From contig NZ_JAKHEX010000022.1 of assembly GCF_023130475.1 (NCBI RefSeq), forward strand, positions 1-37,663: a stretch of 37,663 nt of DNA. The letters are read 5' to 3'. Of this stretch, positions 23,925 through 31,944 are shown one piece after another; the first letter of the stretch is position 1; the number at the start of each line of letters is the position of its first letter. The notes below the pieces were generated by a model. It worked only from the letters and a program-made list of their open reading frames with translations, had not been told where the DNA came from and searched no databases. The DNA comes from Aciditerrimonas ferrireducens. GTDB taxonomy: Bacteria > Actinomycetota > Acidimicrobiia > Acidimicrobiales > UBA8190. A program made the translations under genes and the position numbers.

Positions 23925-24543
23925 GGCCTACGAGGCCCGCTTCGCCGCCCTGGCGGCCCGGGGCCAGTACCTGCACGGCGAGGCCGACCTGGTGGACCGG
24001 CTCCTCGGAGGCCCGCCCGCCCGCGTCCTGGACGCCGGCTGCGGGACGGGCCGGGTGGCCATCGAGCTGGCCCGCCGGGGCTACGAGGTCCACGGCGTGG
24101 ACCGGGACCCCCAGATGCTCGCCGTCGCCCGCCGCAAGGCGCCCGACGTGCCCTTCCTCCTGGCCGACCTGGCCGACCCGGCCCTGGCCGAGGGCCTCGC
24201 CCAGCAGCCCTTCGACCTGGTCGTCCTGGCCGGCAACGTGCTCTGTTTCCTGGCGCCCGGAACCCTCCCGGCGGTGGCCGAGACGGTGGCCGCGGCCCTG
24301 GTCCCCGGCGGCCGGTTCGTCGCCGGTTTCCAGCTGGCCACCGGCGCCCGTCCCTCAGCCGGGCTGCTCGGCCCGTTCCACCCCCCAGCTCGGCGCGAGG
24401 CGGAAACGGCCTTCGAAGCGGCCGGTCTGGACATCGAGGATCGGCTGGCCACTTGGGAGGGCGAGCCGTTCGACGGCTCGGGCGACTACCTGGTGCTGCT
24501 CGGTCGTCGACCCTCGGCCGACCCTGACGGCCCTCGGCCCTGA
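23908..24543 (+). CDS. Class I SAM-dependent methyltransferase
   Basis: This 211-residue methyltransferase is of the small class I type (Methyltransf_25/11-like). Motif I VLDAGCGTGRV (GCG core at about 44-46) binds SAM, and the acidic end of strand 2 is Asp65 (VHGVDRDPQM). FDLVVLAGNVLCFL corresponds to motif IV. No substrate-specific domain is present. It is probably translated together with the MFS gene because they overlap by 17 nt. Confidence 0.85.
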   Translation: MEDHAEAYEARFAALAARGQYLHGEADLVDRLLGGPPARVLDAGCGTGRVAIELARRGYEVHGVDRDPQMLAVARRKAPDVPFLLADLADPALAEGLAQQPFDLVVLAGNVLCFLAPGTLPAVAETVAAALVPGGRFVAGFQLATGARPSAGLLGPFHPPARREAETAFEAAGLDIEDRLATWEGEPFDGSGDYLVLLGRRPSADPDGPRP

Positions 24544-24569
24544 CCAGACCGCGGTCCGCTCTCCGATGA

Positions 24570-24598
24570 TCGACACGGTTGCCTGGTGCCCGTAGGCT
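24570..24598 (+). promoter_or_regulatory. SigA-type promoter TCGACA-N17-TAGGCT
   Basis: TCGACA at 24570-24575 matches the TTGACA consensus at five of six positions. After a 17-nt spacer comes TAGGCT at 24593-24598. It is the most canonical promoter I see in the window. Transcription would start near 24605, leaving a leader of about 160 nt before the epimerase ATG. Confidence 0.55.
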
Positions 24599-24657
24599 GC
24601 CCAGCGACGGGCCCCAGCCGGGGGGGCGCAGGCACGAGGCCACGAAGGAGGTCCTAG

Positions 24658-24759
24658 GTGGGCAACCCCCGGTGCCCCGCTCCCCGGGGCGGTCGGTCGT
24701 TCGCAGGCTCCCACAACGAACGGCGCGGGCACGCCAGTGCGCGCCGGCAGCGGAGCTGA
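24658..24759 (+). CDS. Possible 33-codon leader ORF (basic peptide)
   Basis: A GTG at 24658 is preceded by a near-perfect ribosome site AAGGAGGT (24645-24652) at 5 nt. The frame runs 33 codons to TGA at 24757-24759 and encodes a basic, Arg-rich peptide (begins MGNPRCPAPRGG, ends ASARRQRS). The stop is 5 nt before the ATG of the epimerase gene, so the two could be translationally coupled. It lies in the leader of the 24570 promoter. I do not recognise the peptide. It may be a true small protein, a regulatory uORF or chance. Confidence 0.4.
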   Translation: MGNPRCPAPRGGRSFAGSHNERRGHASARRQRS

Positions 24760-24764
24760 GCCAG

Positions 24765-25676
24765 ATGCGCGTCGCGGTGAGCGGATCGAGTGGCCTGATC
24801 GGCACCGCGCTGATCCAGGCGCTCCGAGCCAGGGGGGACGAGGTCCTTCGCCTGGTCCGCCGCCCGGCAGGCGCCCCCGACGAGCAGACCTGGGATCCCC
24901 GCGCCGGCCAGGCGCCCGTGGAGGCCCTGGCCGAGGTCGACGGCCTGGTCCACCTGGCCGGTGCCGGCATCGGGGACCAGCGCTGGACGCCCCAGCGCAA
25001 ACAGGAGATCCGGGACAGCCGGGTCCAGGGCACCTCGACCCTGGCCGCAGCGCTGGCGGCCGTGGGCTCCTCGGGCCGTGCGAAGCCCCCCGTCTTCGTG
25101 AGCGGCTCGGCCATCGGCTACTACGGCGACCGCGGCGAGGAGGAGCTCGACGAGACCAGTCCCCCAGGGACGGGCTTCCTCGCCGAGGTCTGCCAGGCCT
25201 GGGAGGCGGCCACGGCACCCGCTGCCGAGGCCGGCGCCCGGGTGGTCCTGCTGCGAACCGGCGTGGTGCTCTCGGCGCGAGGCGGGGCCCTGGCGCGTCA
25301 GCTGCCGCTCTTCCGCCTCGGGCTCGGCGGCACCTTGGGCGACGGTCGGCAGTGGCTCAGCTGGATCACCCTGCGCGACGAGGTCCACGCCATCCTGGCC
25401 TGCTTGGACCGACCCGAGCTCGAGGGTCCGGTCAACCTCACGGCACCCACCCCGGTGCGCAACGCCGAGTTCACCCAGGCCCTCGGACGGGTCCTCAAGC
25501 GTCCGGCCCGCCTCGGGGTCCCCCGGGGCGCGCTCCGCCTGGCCCTCGGCGGCCAGCTCACCGACGAGGCCCTCCTGGCCAGCCAGCGGGTCCTCCCCCG
25601 TCGCCTGGTCGAGGCCGGCTTCGCGTTCCAGGACCCGACCCTCGAGGGGGCCCTGGCCACGGCCCTGGCCGACTGA
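24765..25676 (+). CDS. TIGR01777 family NAD(P)-dependent epimerase/SDR (YfcH-like)
   Basis: This 303-residue extended-SDR protein has the Rossmann motif GSSGLIGTAL at the N-terminus. It also has LVHLAGAGIGDQRWT, the YfcH-family VSGSAIGYYGDRG segment with its Tyr, and a C-terminal DUF1731-like end (VPRGALRLALGGQLTDEALL, ending in leucine-rich PTLEGAL). RTGVVLSARGGAL and WLSWITLRDEV are family-typical. Its enzymatic substrate is not established for the family. The ATG at 24765 gives the Rossmann motif at residues 6-15. It follows the leader ORF by 5 nt. The gene ends inside a 15-bp tandem duplication. Confidence 0.88.
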   Translation: MRVAVSGSSGLIGTALIQALRARGDEVLRLVRRPAGAPDEQTWDPRAGQAPVEALAEVDGLVHLAGAGIGDQRWTPQRKQEIRDSRVQGTSTLAAALAAVGSSGRAKPPVFVSGSAIGYYGDRGEEELDETSPPGTGFLAEVCQAWEAATAPAAEAGARVVLLRTGVVLSARGGALARQLPLFRLGLGGTLGDGRQWLSWITLRDEVHAILACLDRPELEGPVNLTAPTPVRNAEFTQALGRVLKRPARLGVPRGALRLALGGQLTDEALLASQRVLPRRLVEAGFAFQDPTLEGALATALAD

Positions 25677-25693
25677 TCCCTGGCCGACTGGTC
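25663..25693 (+). repeat. 15-bp tandem duplication spanning the epimerase stop codon
   Basis: CCCTGGCCGACTGAT is followed directly by CCCTGGCCGACTGGT and a further C. The first copy contains the true TGA stop (25674-25676). The second copy changes the equivalent triplet to TGG. A similar duplication occurs at the pspAB stop (31842-31889). Confidence 0.7.
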
Positions 25694-25766
25694 AGGTGGC
25701 CGCAGCGCTCCTCGCTTGCGCCACCGACGCTGGCTGGGCCCGGCGTCGCAGGACCCGGATCCGGGG

Positions 25767-26717
25767 TCAGCGGGGGGCCAGGTCCCGCACCGCCTGCTCG
25801 AGGTCGGGGGCGCCGGGCAGGAGGGCGAGGACGGGGACCGTGACCCCGTTGTCGACGTAGCGCTGGATGTGGGCCCGGCACTCCTCAGGGGTCCCGTGCA
25901 CGATCAGCTCGTCGACCAGCTCATCCGGGATCGCCCCGAGGGCTGCCTTGCGGTCCCCGGCCGACCAGGCCTCCCACATCGGCGCCAGGATGTCCTCCCG
26001 CCCCAGCCACCGGTGGAACTCGGCGTAGACCTGGACGTTGAGGTACGCGGCGATGCCCATGCGGCCCACCTGCCGGGCCCGCTCGGCGTCGGTCGTCGGG
26101 CAGACGAAGATCCGGGCCACGATCTCCTTGCCCGGTCCGACCTCGGCGGCCACCTGGGGCACGTCCCGGGCGGCCAGCCAGTTGATGATGGCCCCGTCCG
26201 CCTCCCGGCCGGCCAGGCGCAGCATGCCGGGCCGCAGGGCCGCCACCAGGATCGGCGGCGGCTCGGCCAGCCGGCGGGCCAGCCGGAACCCCTGGACGGC
26301 GAAGGTCTCGTAGGTGGCCTCGACTTTCTCGCCCCGCAGGGCCTGGCGCAGGAACCGCACGGTGTCCCGCACCCGCTGATAGGGCCGGTCGAAGCGGCCG
26401 GCGTTCCAGCGCTCCACGATCACGTCCGAGGACGAACCGATCCCCAGGGCGAAACGCCCCGGGGCCAACTCGGCCATGGTGGCGGCCTGCATGGCCAGCA
26501 GGCCCGGACCTCGGGTGTAGACCGGCACGACGGCCGTCCCAAGGCGCAGGCCGGGCGCGGCCATGGCGGCCACCGCCAAGGGAGTGAACCCGTCGGCAGC
26601 GTTGGCCTCGCCGGTCCAGACGTCGCTGTACCCGAGCTCTGCCAGCAGGGCGTACCAGCGGGGGTGGTCCCGAAGGGGAATGTCGTCGAAGGGCACCGTG
26701 ATCCCGTAGCGATCCAT
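25767..26717 (-). CDS. LLM-class F420-dependent oxidoreductase
   Basis: This 316-residue luciferase-like TIM-barrel protein is of the actinobacterial F420 type. Typical segments are YGITVPF at the start, YSDVWTGEANAADGFTPLAVAA, LGTAVVPVYTRGPGLLAMQAATM, and APGRFALGIGSSSDVIVERWNG-like sequence near 85-106. It would use reduced F420 (or FMNH2) for hydride transfer on an unknown substrate. A hexamer TAACAC lies 7 nt before the ATG, so it may be leaderless. It is monocistronic and convergent to the epimerase gene. Confidence 0.87.
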   Translation of the reverse strand: MDRYGITVPFDDIPLRDHPRWYALLAELGYSDVWTGEANAADGFTPLAVAAMAAPGLRLGTAVVPVYTRGPGLLAMQAATMAELAPGRFALGIGSSSDVIVERWNAGRFDRPYQRVRDTVRFLRQALRGEKVEATYETFAVQGFRLARRLAEPPPILVAALRPGMLRLAGREADGAIINWLAARDVPQVAAEVGPGKEIVARIFVCPTTDAERARQVGRMGIAAYLNVQVYAEFHRWLGREDILAPMWEAWSAGDRKAALGAIPDELVDELIVHGTPEECRAHIQRYVDNGVTVPVLALLPGAPDLEQAVRDLAPR

Positions 26718-26753
26718 CCCCGCAGTGTTACACCCGCCGGGCACCCTGGGCCC

Positions 26754-27134
26754 GTGACCAGCCAGCAGGCGCTCCCCCTCGAGCTCGAGCCGCCGGTGCC
26801 GCCGGCGTCTCCGACCGTCGCCGTTCCGGGGCCCGACCGGGGCACGCCCGGGCCGATGCGCCCGGCGGTCCCCGGGGAACGGTGGCGCCTGGACGCGCAC
26901 ACCCGCTCGGTCGGCCTGGCCGGGGTGCGGGCCGCCCGCGCCGCCTTGGCCGGCACGGGGGGTCCAGGTGGCCCCTCCCCGAACCCCGCACCCCGGCGGG
27001 GCGCGGGTCGACGCTCGCTCGAGGTGTGGGAGGAGCCCCGACCTCTCGACCAGCCCGCTCGACGCCAGGGGACCCCGCGGGCCTCCCGATCCGGGCGGGC
27101 AGGACGGGGCCACCGACGGCCGGCCGCCGCCTGA
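26754..27134 (+). CDS. Small hypothetical protein
   Basis: A 126-residue frame starts at GTG 26754, with CACCCT 6 nt upstream as a weak -10 of the leaderless type seen elsewhere. The N-terminus is Pro/Leu-rich (MTSQQALPLELEPP). A plausible conserved helix WRLDAHTRSVGLAGVRAARA begins at about residue 44. The rest is Arg/Pro/Gly-rich and probably disordered. It fills most of the 455-nt gap between two divergent genes. The central helix looks protein-like, but codon bias in such GC-rich DNA is misleading, so this is a moderate call. Confidence 0.45.
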   Translation: MTSQQALPLELEPPVPPASPTVAVPGPDRGTPGPMRPAVPGERWRLDAHTRSVGLAGVRAARAALAGTGGPGGPSPNPAPRRGAGRRSLEVWEEPRPLDQPARRQGTPRASRSGRAGRGHRRPAAA

Positions 27135-27172
27135 ACGGCCGGCCGTTGCCGAGCTCAGCGCCGACTACGGTC

Positions 27173-28039
27173 ATGGCGGTGACCTCGTTGGTCGAGGAGC
27201 TCGGGTACGGCGAGCAGGACCTCGTGCTGATCCTGACGGCCGACGACCTGGGGGCCTGCCACGCCGTCAACACGGCGGTCTACGACGGTCTGCGACAGGG
27301 ACTGGCGACGACCGCCGGCCTCATGGTGCCAGGCCCCTGGGCCCGGTCGGCAGCCGGTGCCTACCGGGGCGAGGACGTGGGCGTCCATCTCACGCTGAAC
27401 GCCGAACTCGACTCGGTGCGCTGGGGACCGCTGACCGCCGCGCCCTCCCTGCTGGACGGTGACGGCGGCTTCCCCCGGACCCTGGCGGACCTCTGGCAGC
27501 ACTGCGACCTGGACGAGCTGCGGCGGGAGTGCCGAGCCCAGGTCGAGCGGGCGATCGTCTGGGGCTTCGACGTGACCCACTTGGCGGCACACCTGGGCGC
27601 CATGTGGCTGCGGCCCGAACTCTTCGACGTCTACCTGGAGCTGGCGGTCGAGTTCCAGCTGCCGATCCGGCTCTCCGGGCCGAGCGACCAGGGACGGGCC
27701 GGGTTCCCGTTCCGGGAGCTGGCCGCCGAGGCGGGGGTGCTGGCCCCCGACGAGCTGCTGCCGTCGCCGGGCACCGTGGGGGCGCGGGCCGCCCTCGAGG
27801 CGCTCCTCGCCGACCCCCGACCCGGGGTCGTGGAGGTCCGCCTGCACCCGGCCCTCGACCAGCCAGAACTGCGGGCCCTGTGCCCGGACTGGCCGGAGCG
27901 GGTCGACGACCACGAGCTCCTCACCGGCGGGGGTCCGCTCCACGAGGCGCTCCAGGGCCCCGGGGTGCACCTCGTGGGCTACCGCCAGCTCCGGGAGGTC
28001 ATGCGGCGGCGCACCAGCGCAGACCAGCCAACCCGATGA
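27173..28039 (+). CDS. YdjC/ChbG family carbohydrate deacetylase
   Basis: This 288-residue YdjC-family protein would act as a metal-dependent N-deacetylase of small acetylated sugars. The metal-site motifs are LTADDLGACHAVNTA (Asp-Asp), DVGVHLTLNAE and VTHLAAHLGAMW (His residues). The ATG at 27173 is used here. An in-frame GTG at 27179 lies 7 nt after TACGGT (27166-27171) and would fit a leaderless transcript, giving 286 residues. It overlaps the next gene by 4 nt. Confidence 0.85.
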   Translation: MAVTSLVEELGYGEQDLVLILTADDLGACHAVNTAVYDGLRQGLATTAGLMVPGPWARSAAGAYRGEDVGVHLTLNAELDSVRWGPLTAAPSLLDGDGGFPRTLADLWQHCDLDELRRECRAQVERAIVWGFDVTHLAAHLGAMWLRPELFDVYLELAVEFQLPIRLSGPSDQGRAGFPFRELAAEAGVLAPDELLPSPGTVGARAALEALLADPRPGVVEVRLHPALDQPELRALCPDWPERVDDHELLTGGGPLHEALQGPGVHLVGYRQLREVMRRRTSADQPTR

Positions 28040-28380
28040 ACGACGCTCCCGCTCCCCAGACCGGGCCTGGGCCCGAGCCGACGCCCACCGGGCACGGCGG
28101 GGGATCCGACCTGGCCGAGCTCCTGCGGGAGCTCGAACCGGGCTCCAGCCGGCTCCCGGTAGAGCCTCCGTCCCCTCCCCCGACGGGCAGCGGCCGGGGC
28201 GGCGGCACCGCCGCCCAGCTCCTGCGAAACGTGCTGGGCGCAGTCGTGGCCTTGGCGGTGGCCACGATGGTCGCCCTGGTGGTGGCCCAGAGCGTCGGGG
28301 CCGTGCGGTTGGGGTGGCTGGGGAGCGACGGGCCCCCGACCCTGCCGAGCTCCACGACCAGCTCAGGCCTGGCTCGCTGA
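28036..28380 (+). CDS. Small single-pass membrane protein
   Basis: This 114-residue protein of unknown function has a Pro/Gly-rich acidic cytoplasmic half with a short helix (DLAELLRELEP), one transmembrane helix at about 64-88, and a short Ser/Thr-rich exported end. The ATG overlaps the deacetylase stop (ATGA, 28036-28039), so the two are co-translated. Its last 18 nt overlap the convergent SCP2-like gene. Confidence 0.65.
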   Translation: MNDAPAPQTGPGPEPTPTGHGGGSDLAELLRELEPGSSRLPVEPPSPPPTGSGRGGGTAAQLLRNVLGAVVALAVATMVALVVAQSVGAVRLGWLGSDGPPTLPSSTTSSGLAR

Positions 28381-28971
28381 GCCCGCCCCGGGACTGTCGG
28401 ATCGCCGAGCGAGCAGCGAACCCCAAGTCGGCGAGCCCGCCAGGTGGGTGCGCAGCACCTCGCGCACCGGCTCGCCCCCAGGGCCCGTCCACCAGCCGAG
28501 GAGCCCGAGCACCGATCCGGTTCGACCCTCCAGCCGGGTCCGGCCCTGCATGTAGCTGACCGCCAGGGCCTTGGGGTCCCCGAGCAGGTCGGGCAGGTCG
28601 TCCAGCGCCGCCTCGACCACCAGGGCGGCCGCCGATGCCGGGGCGAGCCGACCGACCGTCACGGGCAGCTCGCCCGAGGGACGCCCCACACGGTCCGGGC
28701 TCGGCTCGCCCACCCACACCTGGGCGGTGCCAGCCTCGCCTGCACGACCACCCCGCCGCCCGTCACCGGCCGCCGGCGGGCGCAGGACGAACACCAGGGG
28801 CAGGCAGGGACACTCGGCCAGCGAGGCCCCCACGACCGCGGGCCGAAGGGCCTCGCCCAGCGCAGCTGCCAGCTCGCTCGCCACGGCGTCGAGCGCCGCC
28901 CGCCCCTCAGGGTCCCTGGACGGACCAGGTGACGCCCCCGGCACCGCGCCGTCACCCGTTCCGGTGGCCAC
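28363..28971 (-). CDS. SCP2-like small protein
   Basis: This 202-residue protein has a C-terminal half resembling the SCP2 sterol-carrier fold. AVSYMQGRTRLEGRTGSVLG at about 137-156 matches the usual 'fxxGrxxxxGd' region before the last helix. Such domains bind lipids or serve as regulatory modules. The N-terminal 25 residues are low complexity. The GTG start overlaps the end of mca by 20 nt, so it is probably co-transcribed with it. The family call is tentative. Confidence 0.55.
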   Translation of the reverse strand: MATGTGDGAVPGASPGPSRDPEGRAALDAVASELAAALGEALRPAVVGASLAECPCLPLVFVLRPPAAGDGRRGGRAGEAGTAQVWVGEPSPDRVGRPSGELPVTVGRLAPASAAALVVEAALDDLPDLLGDPKALAVSYMQGRTRLEGRTGSVLGLLGWWTGPGGEPVREVLRTHLAGSPTWGSLLARRSDSPGAGSASQA

Positions 28972-29938
28972 GGGGCCCCGTCCCCGAGGGGGCTGTCGCC
29001 TTCGGGGCTGCCCCCGAGCAGATCGGGTCCTCCTCGGTCCCGACCCCGGCGAAGAGGTCGTCCTCGACCGGCCCGGGACCCAGCGGGGCGGGCAGGGGGG
29101 CCGTCCAACCCGGGGCCACCCGCAGCAGCCAGTACTCGTCGACCGGGTAGGCCTCGGCCTCGACCTCGGGAGGCAGCCCGAACCACCAGCGGGACGTCGG
29201 GTCCACCTGGGTCCGATGGGCGAGCAGGGCTTCGCGTCGAACGAGGCTGAACGCCCGGACGTCCACCTGGGTGGTCGGGGGTGGCTGGGGGGTGCGGGCC
29301 CGCTCCAGCCAGCGTTCGTCGAAGGGGGACTCCAGGCCCAGCTCCAGGAACTTCTCGTGCAGGGCCAGGACCCGACGACCCGAGAACCCCGAGGCGTAGA
29401 CCTTGGCGACCTGCCAGGGTCGACCGGCCTCGGGATAGGCCTCGGGGTCGGCCGCCGCCTCGACGGCGGCCATGGTCACCTCGTGCACCCGCAGGTGGTC
29501 GGGGTGTGGGTACCCCCGCTGGTCCTCCGGGTAGGTCACCACCACCTGGGGCCGCTCCCGCCGAAGGACGGCGACCAGCCGGCCCACGGCTTCCCCGAGG
29601 TCAGCCTGGGCGAAACAGCGCGGATCGGCGTTGGCCGGGGTGCCGGGCATCCCCGAGTCCCGGTACCCCAACCAGACCAGCTCGTCATACCCGATCACCT
29701 CGACCGCCGCCTCCAGTTCCCGGCGTCGGATCGCCGCCAGGTCGGCACGGACCTCGGGCCGGTCCATGGCCGGGTTCAAGATGTCTCCCGCCTCGCCCCC
29801 GGTGCAGCAGACCAGCACCGTCCGGACCCCCGCCGCGTGGTACCGGGCCACGGTGGCCGGCCCCTTGGAGGACTCGTCGTCGGGATGGGCGTGGACGGTC
29901 AGCAGACAGCGCCGCGCCTGGTCCGAGAGGCTTCCCAT
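28952..29938 (-). CDS. mca: Mycothiol conjugate amidase (Mca)
   Basis: This 328-residue zinc amidase of the LmbE/PIG-L family cleaves mycothiol-toxin conjugates to a mercapturic acid and GlcN-inositol. VHAHPDDESSKGPATVARY at the N-terminus (His18, Asp20, Asp21) and YPHPDHLRVHEVT (His148 as third ligand) form the metal site. CTGGEAGDILNPAMDRPEV, EDQRGYPHPDH and FSVRRE-like sequence favour Mca over MshB. It implies a mycothiol-producing actinobacterium. TACGGT lies 9 nt before the ATG. It is divergent from htpX across a 285-nt gap. Confidence 0.9.
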   Translation of the reverse strand: MGSLSDQARRCLLTVHAHPDDESSKGPATVARYHAAGVRTVLVCCTGGEAGDILNPAMDRPEVRADLAAIRRRELEAAVEVIGYDELVWLGYRDSGMPGTPANADPRCFAQADLGEAVGRLVAVLRRERPQVVVTYPEDQRGYPHPDHLRVHEVTMAAVEAAADPEAYPEAGRPWQVAKVYASGFSGRRVLALHEKFLELGLESPFDERWLERARTPQPPPTTQVDVRAFSLVRREALLAHRTQVDPTSRWWFGLPPEVEAEAYPVDEYWLLRVAPGWTAPLPAPLGPGPVEDDLFAGVGTEEDPICSGAAPKATAPSGTGPRGHRNG

Positions 29939-30057
29939 CGGGACCCCACCGTACCCGGTGCCGGCCGTCGCCCAGCCGGCCCGTGGGTCACCAGCCGGGT
30001 CCCCGTCGGAGCCGGCGAAGCGGCCCGGGGCGAAGCCGCTTCGACCGACCCCTCCCC

Positions 30058-30063
30058 TACACT
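30058..30063 (+). promoter_or_regulatory. Possible -10 hexamer TACACT upstream of htpX
   Basis: TACACT is a good -10 match in the 285-nt divergent gap between mca and htpX and would leave a leader of about 155 nt. The -35 region is not clear. The leader also contains an 11-bp direct repeat TCGAGGGCCGG (30141-30151 and 30156-30166). Confidence 0.3.
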
Positions 30064-30223
30064 GACCTCGGACGACGCTCTCCGTCCGGCTTCCGTTCCA
30101 GGACGCGGGCCTCGGAGCGAGGACCGCAGGGGCGGCAGCCTCGAGGGCCGGCCGATCGAGGGCCGGTTCCTGGAGGGCAGGGAGCGTCGTGCAGGAACGA
30201 GACCTGGAGGGAGAGGACCGGAG

Positions 30224-31153
30224 ATGGCCACGACCAGTCGCATCCCGGCCGACCACGGCCTGACCGTCCGGATGTTCATCACGGGCCTACTGCTGGTCGT
30301 GCTCTACGCGGTGGTCGGCGGGATCCTCTACGCCTTGGGGGTGGGCATGGCCATCGTGGTGGCCATCCCCCTGGCCCTGGCGGTCTGCCAGTACTGGTTC
30401 TCCGACAAGATCGCCCTCTGGGGCATGAAGGGCCACATCGTGACCCCCGAGGAGGAGCCGGAGCTCCACGGCATCGTGGACCGGCTCTGCGCCCTGGCGG
30501 ACATGCCGAAGCCCCGGGTCGCCGTGGCCGAGGTCGACATGCCGAACGCCTTCGCCACCGGGCGGAACCCGAAGAACGCGGTGGTCTGCGCCACGCGGGG
30601 GATCCTGCGGCGCCTCGACGAGCCGGAGCTCGAGGCGGTGCTCTCCCACGAGCTGTCCCACGTCGCCCACCGGGACGTGGCGGTCATGACCATCGCCAGC
30701 TTCCTCGGCATGGTGGCCGGGATGATCACCCGGATGATGTTCTGGATGGGCCTCTTCGGCGGGTTCGGCGGCGGCTACGGACGGGACCGACGCAACGCCG
30801 AGAACCTGGCGATCATGGAGCTCGCCGTGCTGCTGTTCTCGGTCATCGTCTACGCCATCAGCTTCCTGTTGACCATGGCCCTCTCCCGCTACCGGGAACT
30901 GGCAGCCGACCGCTCGGGCGCCATCCTCATCGGTCGACCGGCGCTGCTGGCCTCCGCGCTGGTGAAGGTGAGCGGGGAGATGGGGCGGATCCCGACCCGG
31001 GACCTGCGCCAGGCGGAGCACTTCAACGCCTTCTTCTTCACGCCGGCCCTGACCAAGGGGACGAGCGTCTCGACCCTCTTCTCGACCCACCCGCCCCTGG
31101 AGAAGCGGCTGGAGCAGCTGGCCAAGCTGGAGCGGCAGCTGAACCAGGCCTGA
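30224..31153 (+). CDS. htpX: HtpX-type membrane metalloprotease
   Basis: This 309-residue M48 zinc protease performs membrane-protein quality control. Two N-terminal transmembrane helices lie at about 17-58 and two more at about 155-180 and 198-222. The zinc motif HELSH is at 142-146 (LSHELSHVAHRD) and the third ligand is Glu225 (SRYRELAADR). The ending STLFSTHPPLEKRLEQL is typical. A ribosome-site-like GGAGGGAGAGGACCGGAG precedes the ATG. It is followed 3 nt after the stop by pspAB, a known stress-response pairing in actinobacteria. Confidence 0.93.
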   Translation: MATTSRIPADHGLTVRMFITGLLLVVLYAVVGGILYALGVGMAIVVAIPLALAVCQYWFSDKIALWGMKGHIVTPEEEPELHGIVDRLCALADMPKPRVAVAEVDMPNAFATGRNPKNAVVCATRGILRRLDEPELEAVLSHELSHVAHRDVAVMTIASFLGMVAGMITRMMFWMGLFGGFGGGYGRDRRNAENLAIMELAVLLFSVIVYAISFLLTMALSRYRELAADRSGAILIGRPALLASALVKVSGEMGRIPTRDLRQAEHFNAFFFTPALTKGTSVSTLFSTHPPLEKRLEQLAKLERQLNQA

Positions 31154-31156
31154 GCC

Positions 31157-31846
31157 GTGGGACTCCTCGACACCATCCTCGGTCGGTCCAAGCCGGTCAA
31201 GCCGAACCTGGACCAGCTCTTCTCGCTGTCGGGGGCGGCCGTGACCCTGCAGGCCGCCACCGGCCTGGTGCCCTCGGGCCAGGCCGGGGTGTGCGCCAAA
31301 CCCCCGACGGGGCCGAGCTTCGCCGAGATGCAGCGGGACATCGATGCCCTCTTGGCCACGGCCTCCATCCCCGGCGGTGCCGCCCCGGTGGGGCTCGACG
31401 TGGCCGCCGCCCCCGAGACCAATCAGCCCCTGCCCCTGGACGACGACGGCAGCGGCCTCGCCCTCGGAGCCGACACCCGTCTGCGCCACGCCACCGACTC
31501 CTTCGGCTACAGCTGGATCGTGGTCGACGGGGGATCGGTCGAGGACCTGGTCACCCGGGTCCACATGGTCCACAGCTCCTTGAGCGACGCCGGCTGGGGT
31601 CCGCAGCTGCTCTGCTCGGTCTTCGGCTTCCGGGCCGGCCCCGAGGCGGACCGGGACCTGGCCGGTCGACGGGTCTACCTCGTCTACCTGGCCAAGCGGG
31701 GCAGCTTCTACCCGTTCGTGCCCACCGGACCCCAGCGTCGGGACAACGAGCTGGAGCTGCGGATCCGGAGCGTGCTCGGGTCCGACCTGCCCTTCGAGGC
31801 CGACCTGAGCCGCTGGTTCCCGCTCTGGGACCTGCCGCTCGCCTGA
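31157..31846 (+). CDS. pspAB: PspA-associated protein PspAB
   Basis: This 229-residue cytoplasmic protein has the typical PspAB start MGLLDTILGRSKPVKPNLDQ, then LSGAAVTLQAATGL, and ends FPLWDLPLA. In actinobacteria it accompanies htpX and is linked to the phage-shock type envelope-stress response; its molecular role is unclear. The GTG follows the htpX stop by 3 nt, indicating coupled translation. Its stop codon lies in a 17-bp tandem repeat. Confidence 0.85.
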   Translation: MGLLDTILGRSKPVKPNLDQLFSLSGAAVTLQAATGLVPSGQAGVCAKPPTGPSFAEMQRDIDALLATASIPGGAAPVGLDVAAAPETNQPLPLDDDGSGLALGADTRLRHATDSFGYSWIVVDGGSVEDLVTRVHMVHSSLSDAGWGPQLLCSVFGFRAGPEADRDLAGRRVYLVYLAKRGSFYPFVPTGPQRRDNELELRIRSVLGSDLPFEADLSRWFPLWDLPLA

Positions 31847-31889
31847 CCCGGCCCAGCGCCTGAGCCGACCCAGCGCCTGACCCGGCCCC
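31842..31889 (+). repeat. 17-bp tandem repeat spanning the pspAB stop codon
   Basis: CCTGACCCGGCCCAGCG (31842-31858) and CCTGAGCCGACCCAGCG (31859-31875) are followed by a partial third copy CCTGACCCGGCCCC (31876-31889). Each copy carries a TGA, the first being the pspAB stop. It lies in the convergent gap before the next gene. Confidence 0.7.
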
Positions 31890-31944
31890 GGGTGAGCCAC
31901 CCCCACGAGCGGGGCGGGCCGGGCCAACGGGCCGCGTGCCCCGA

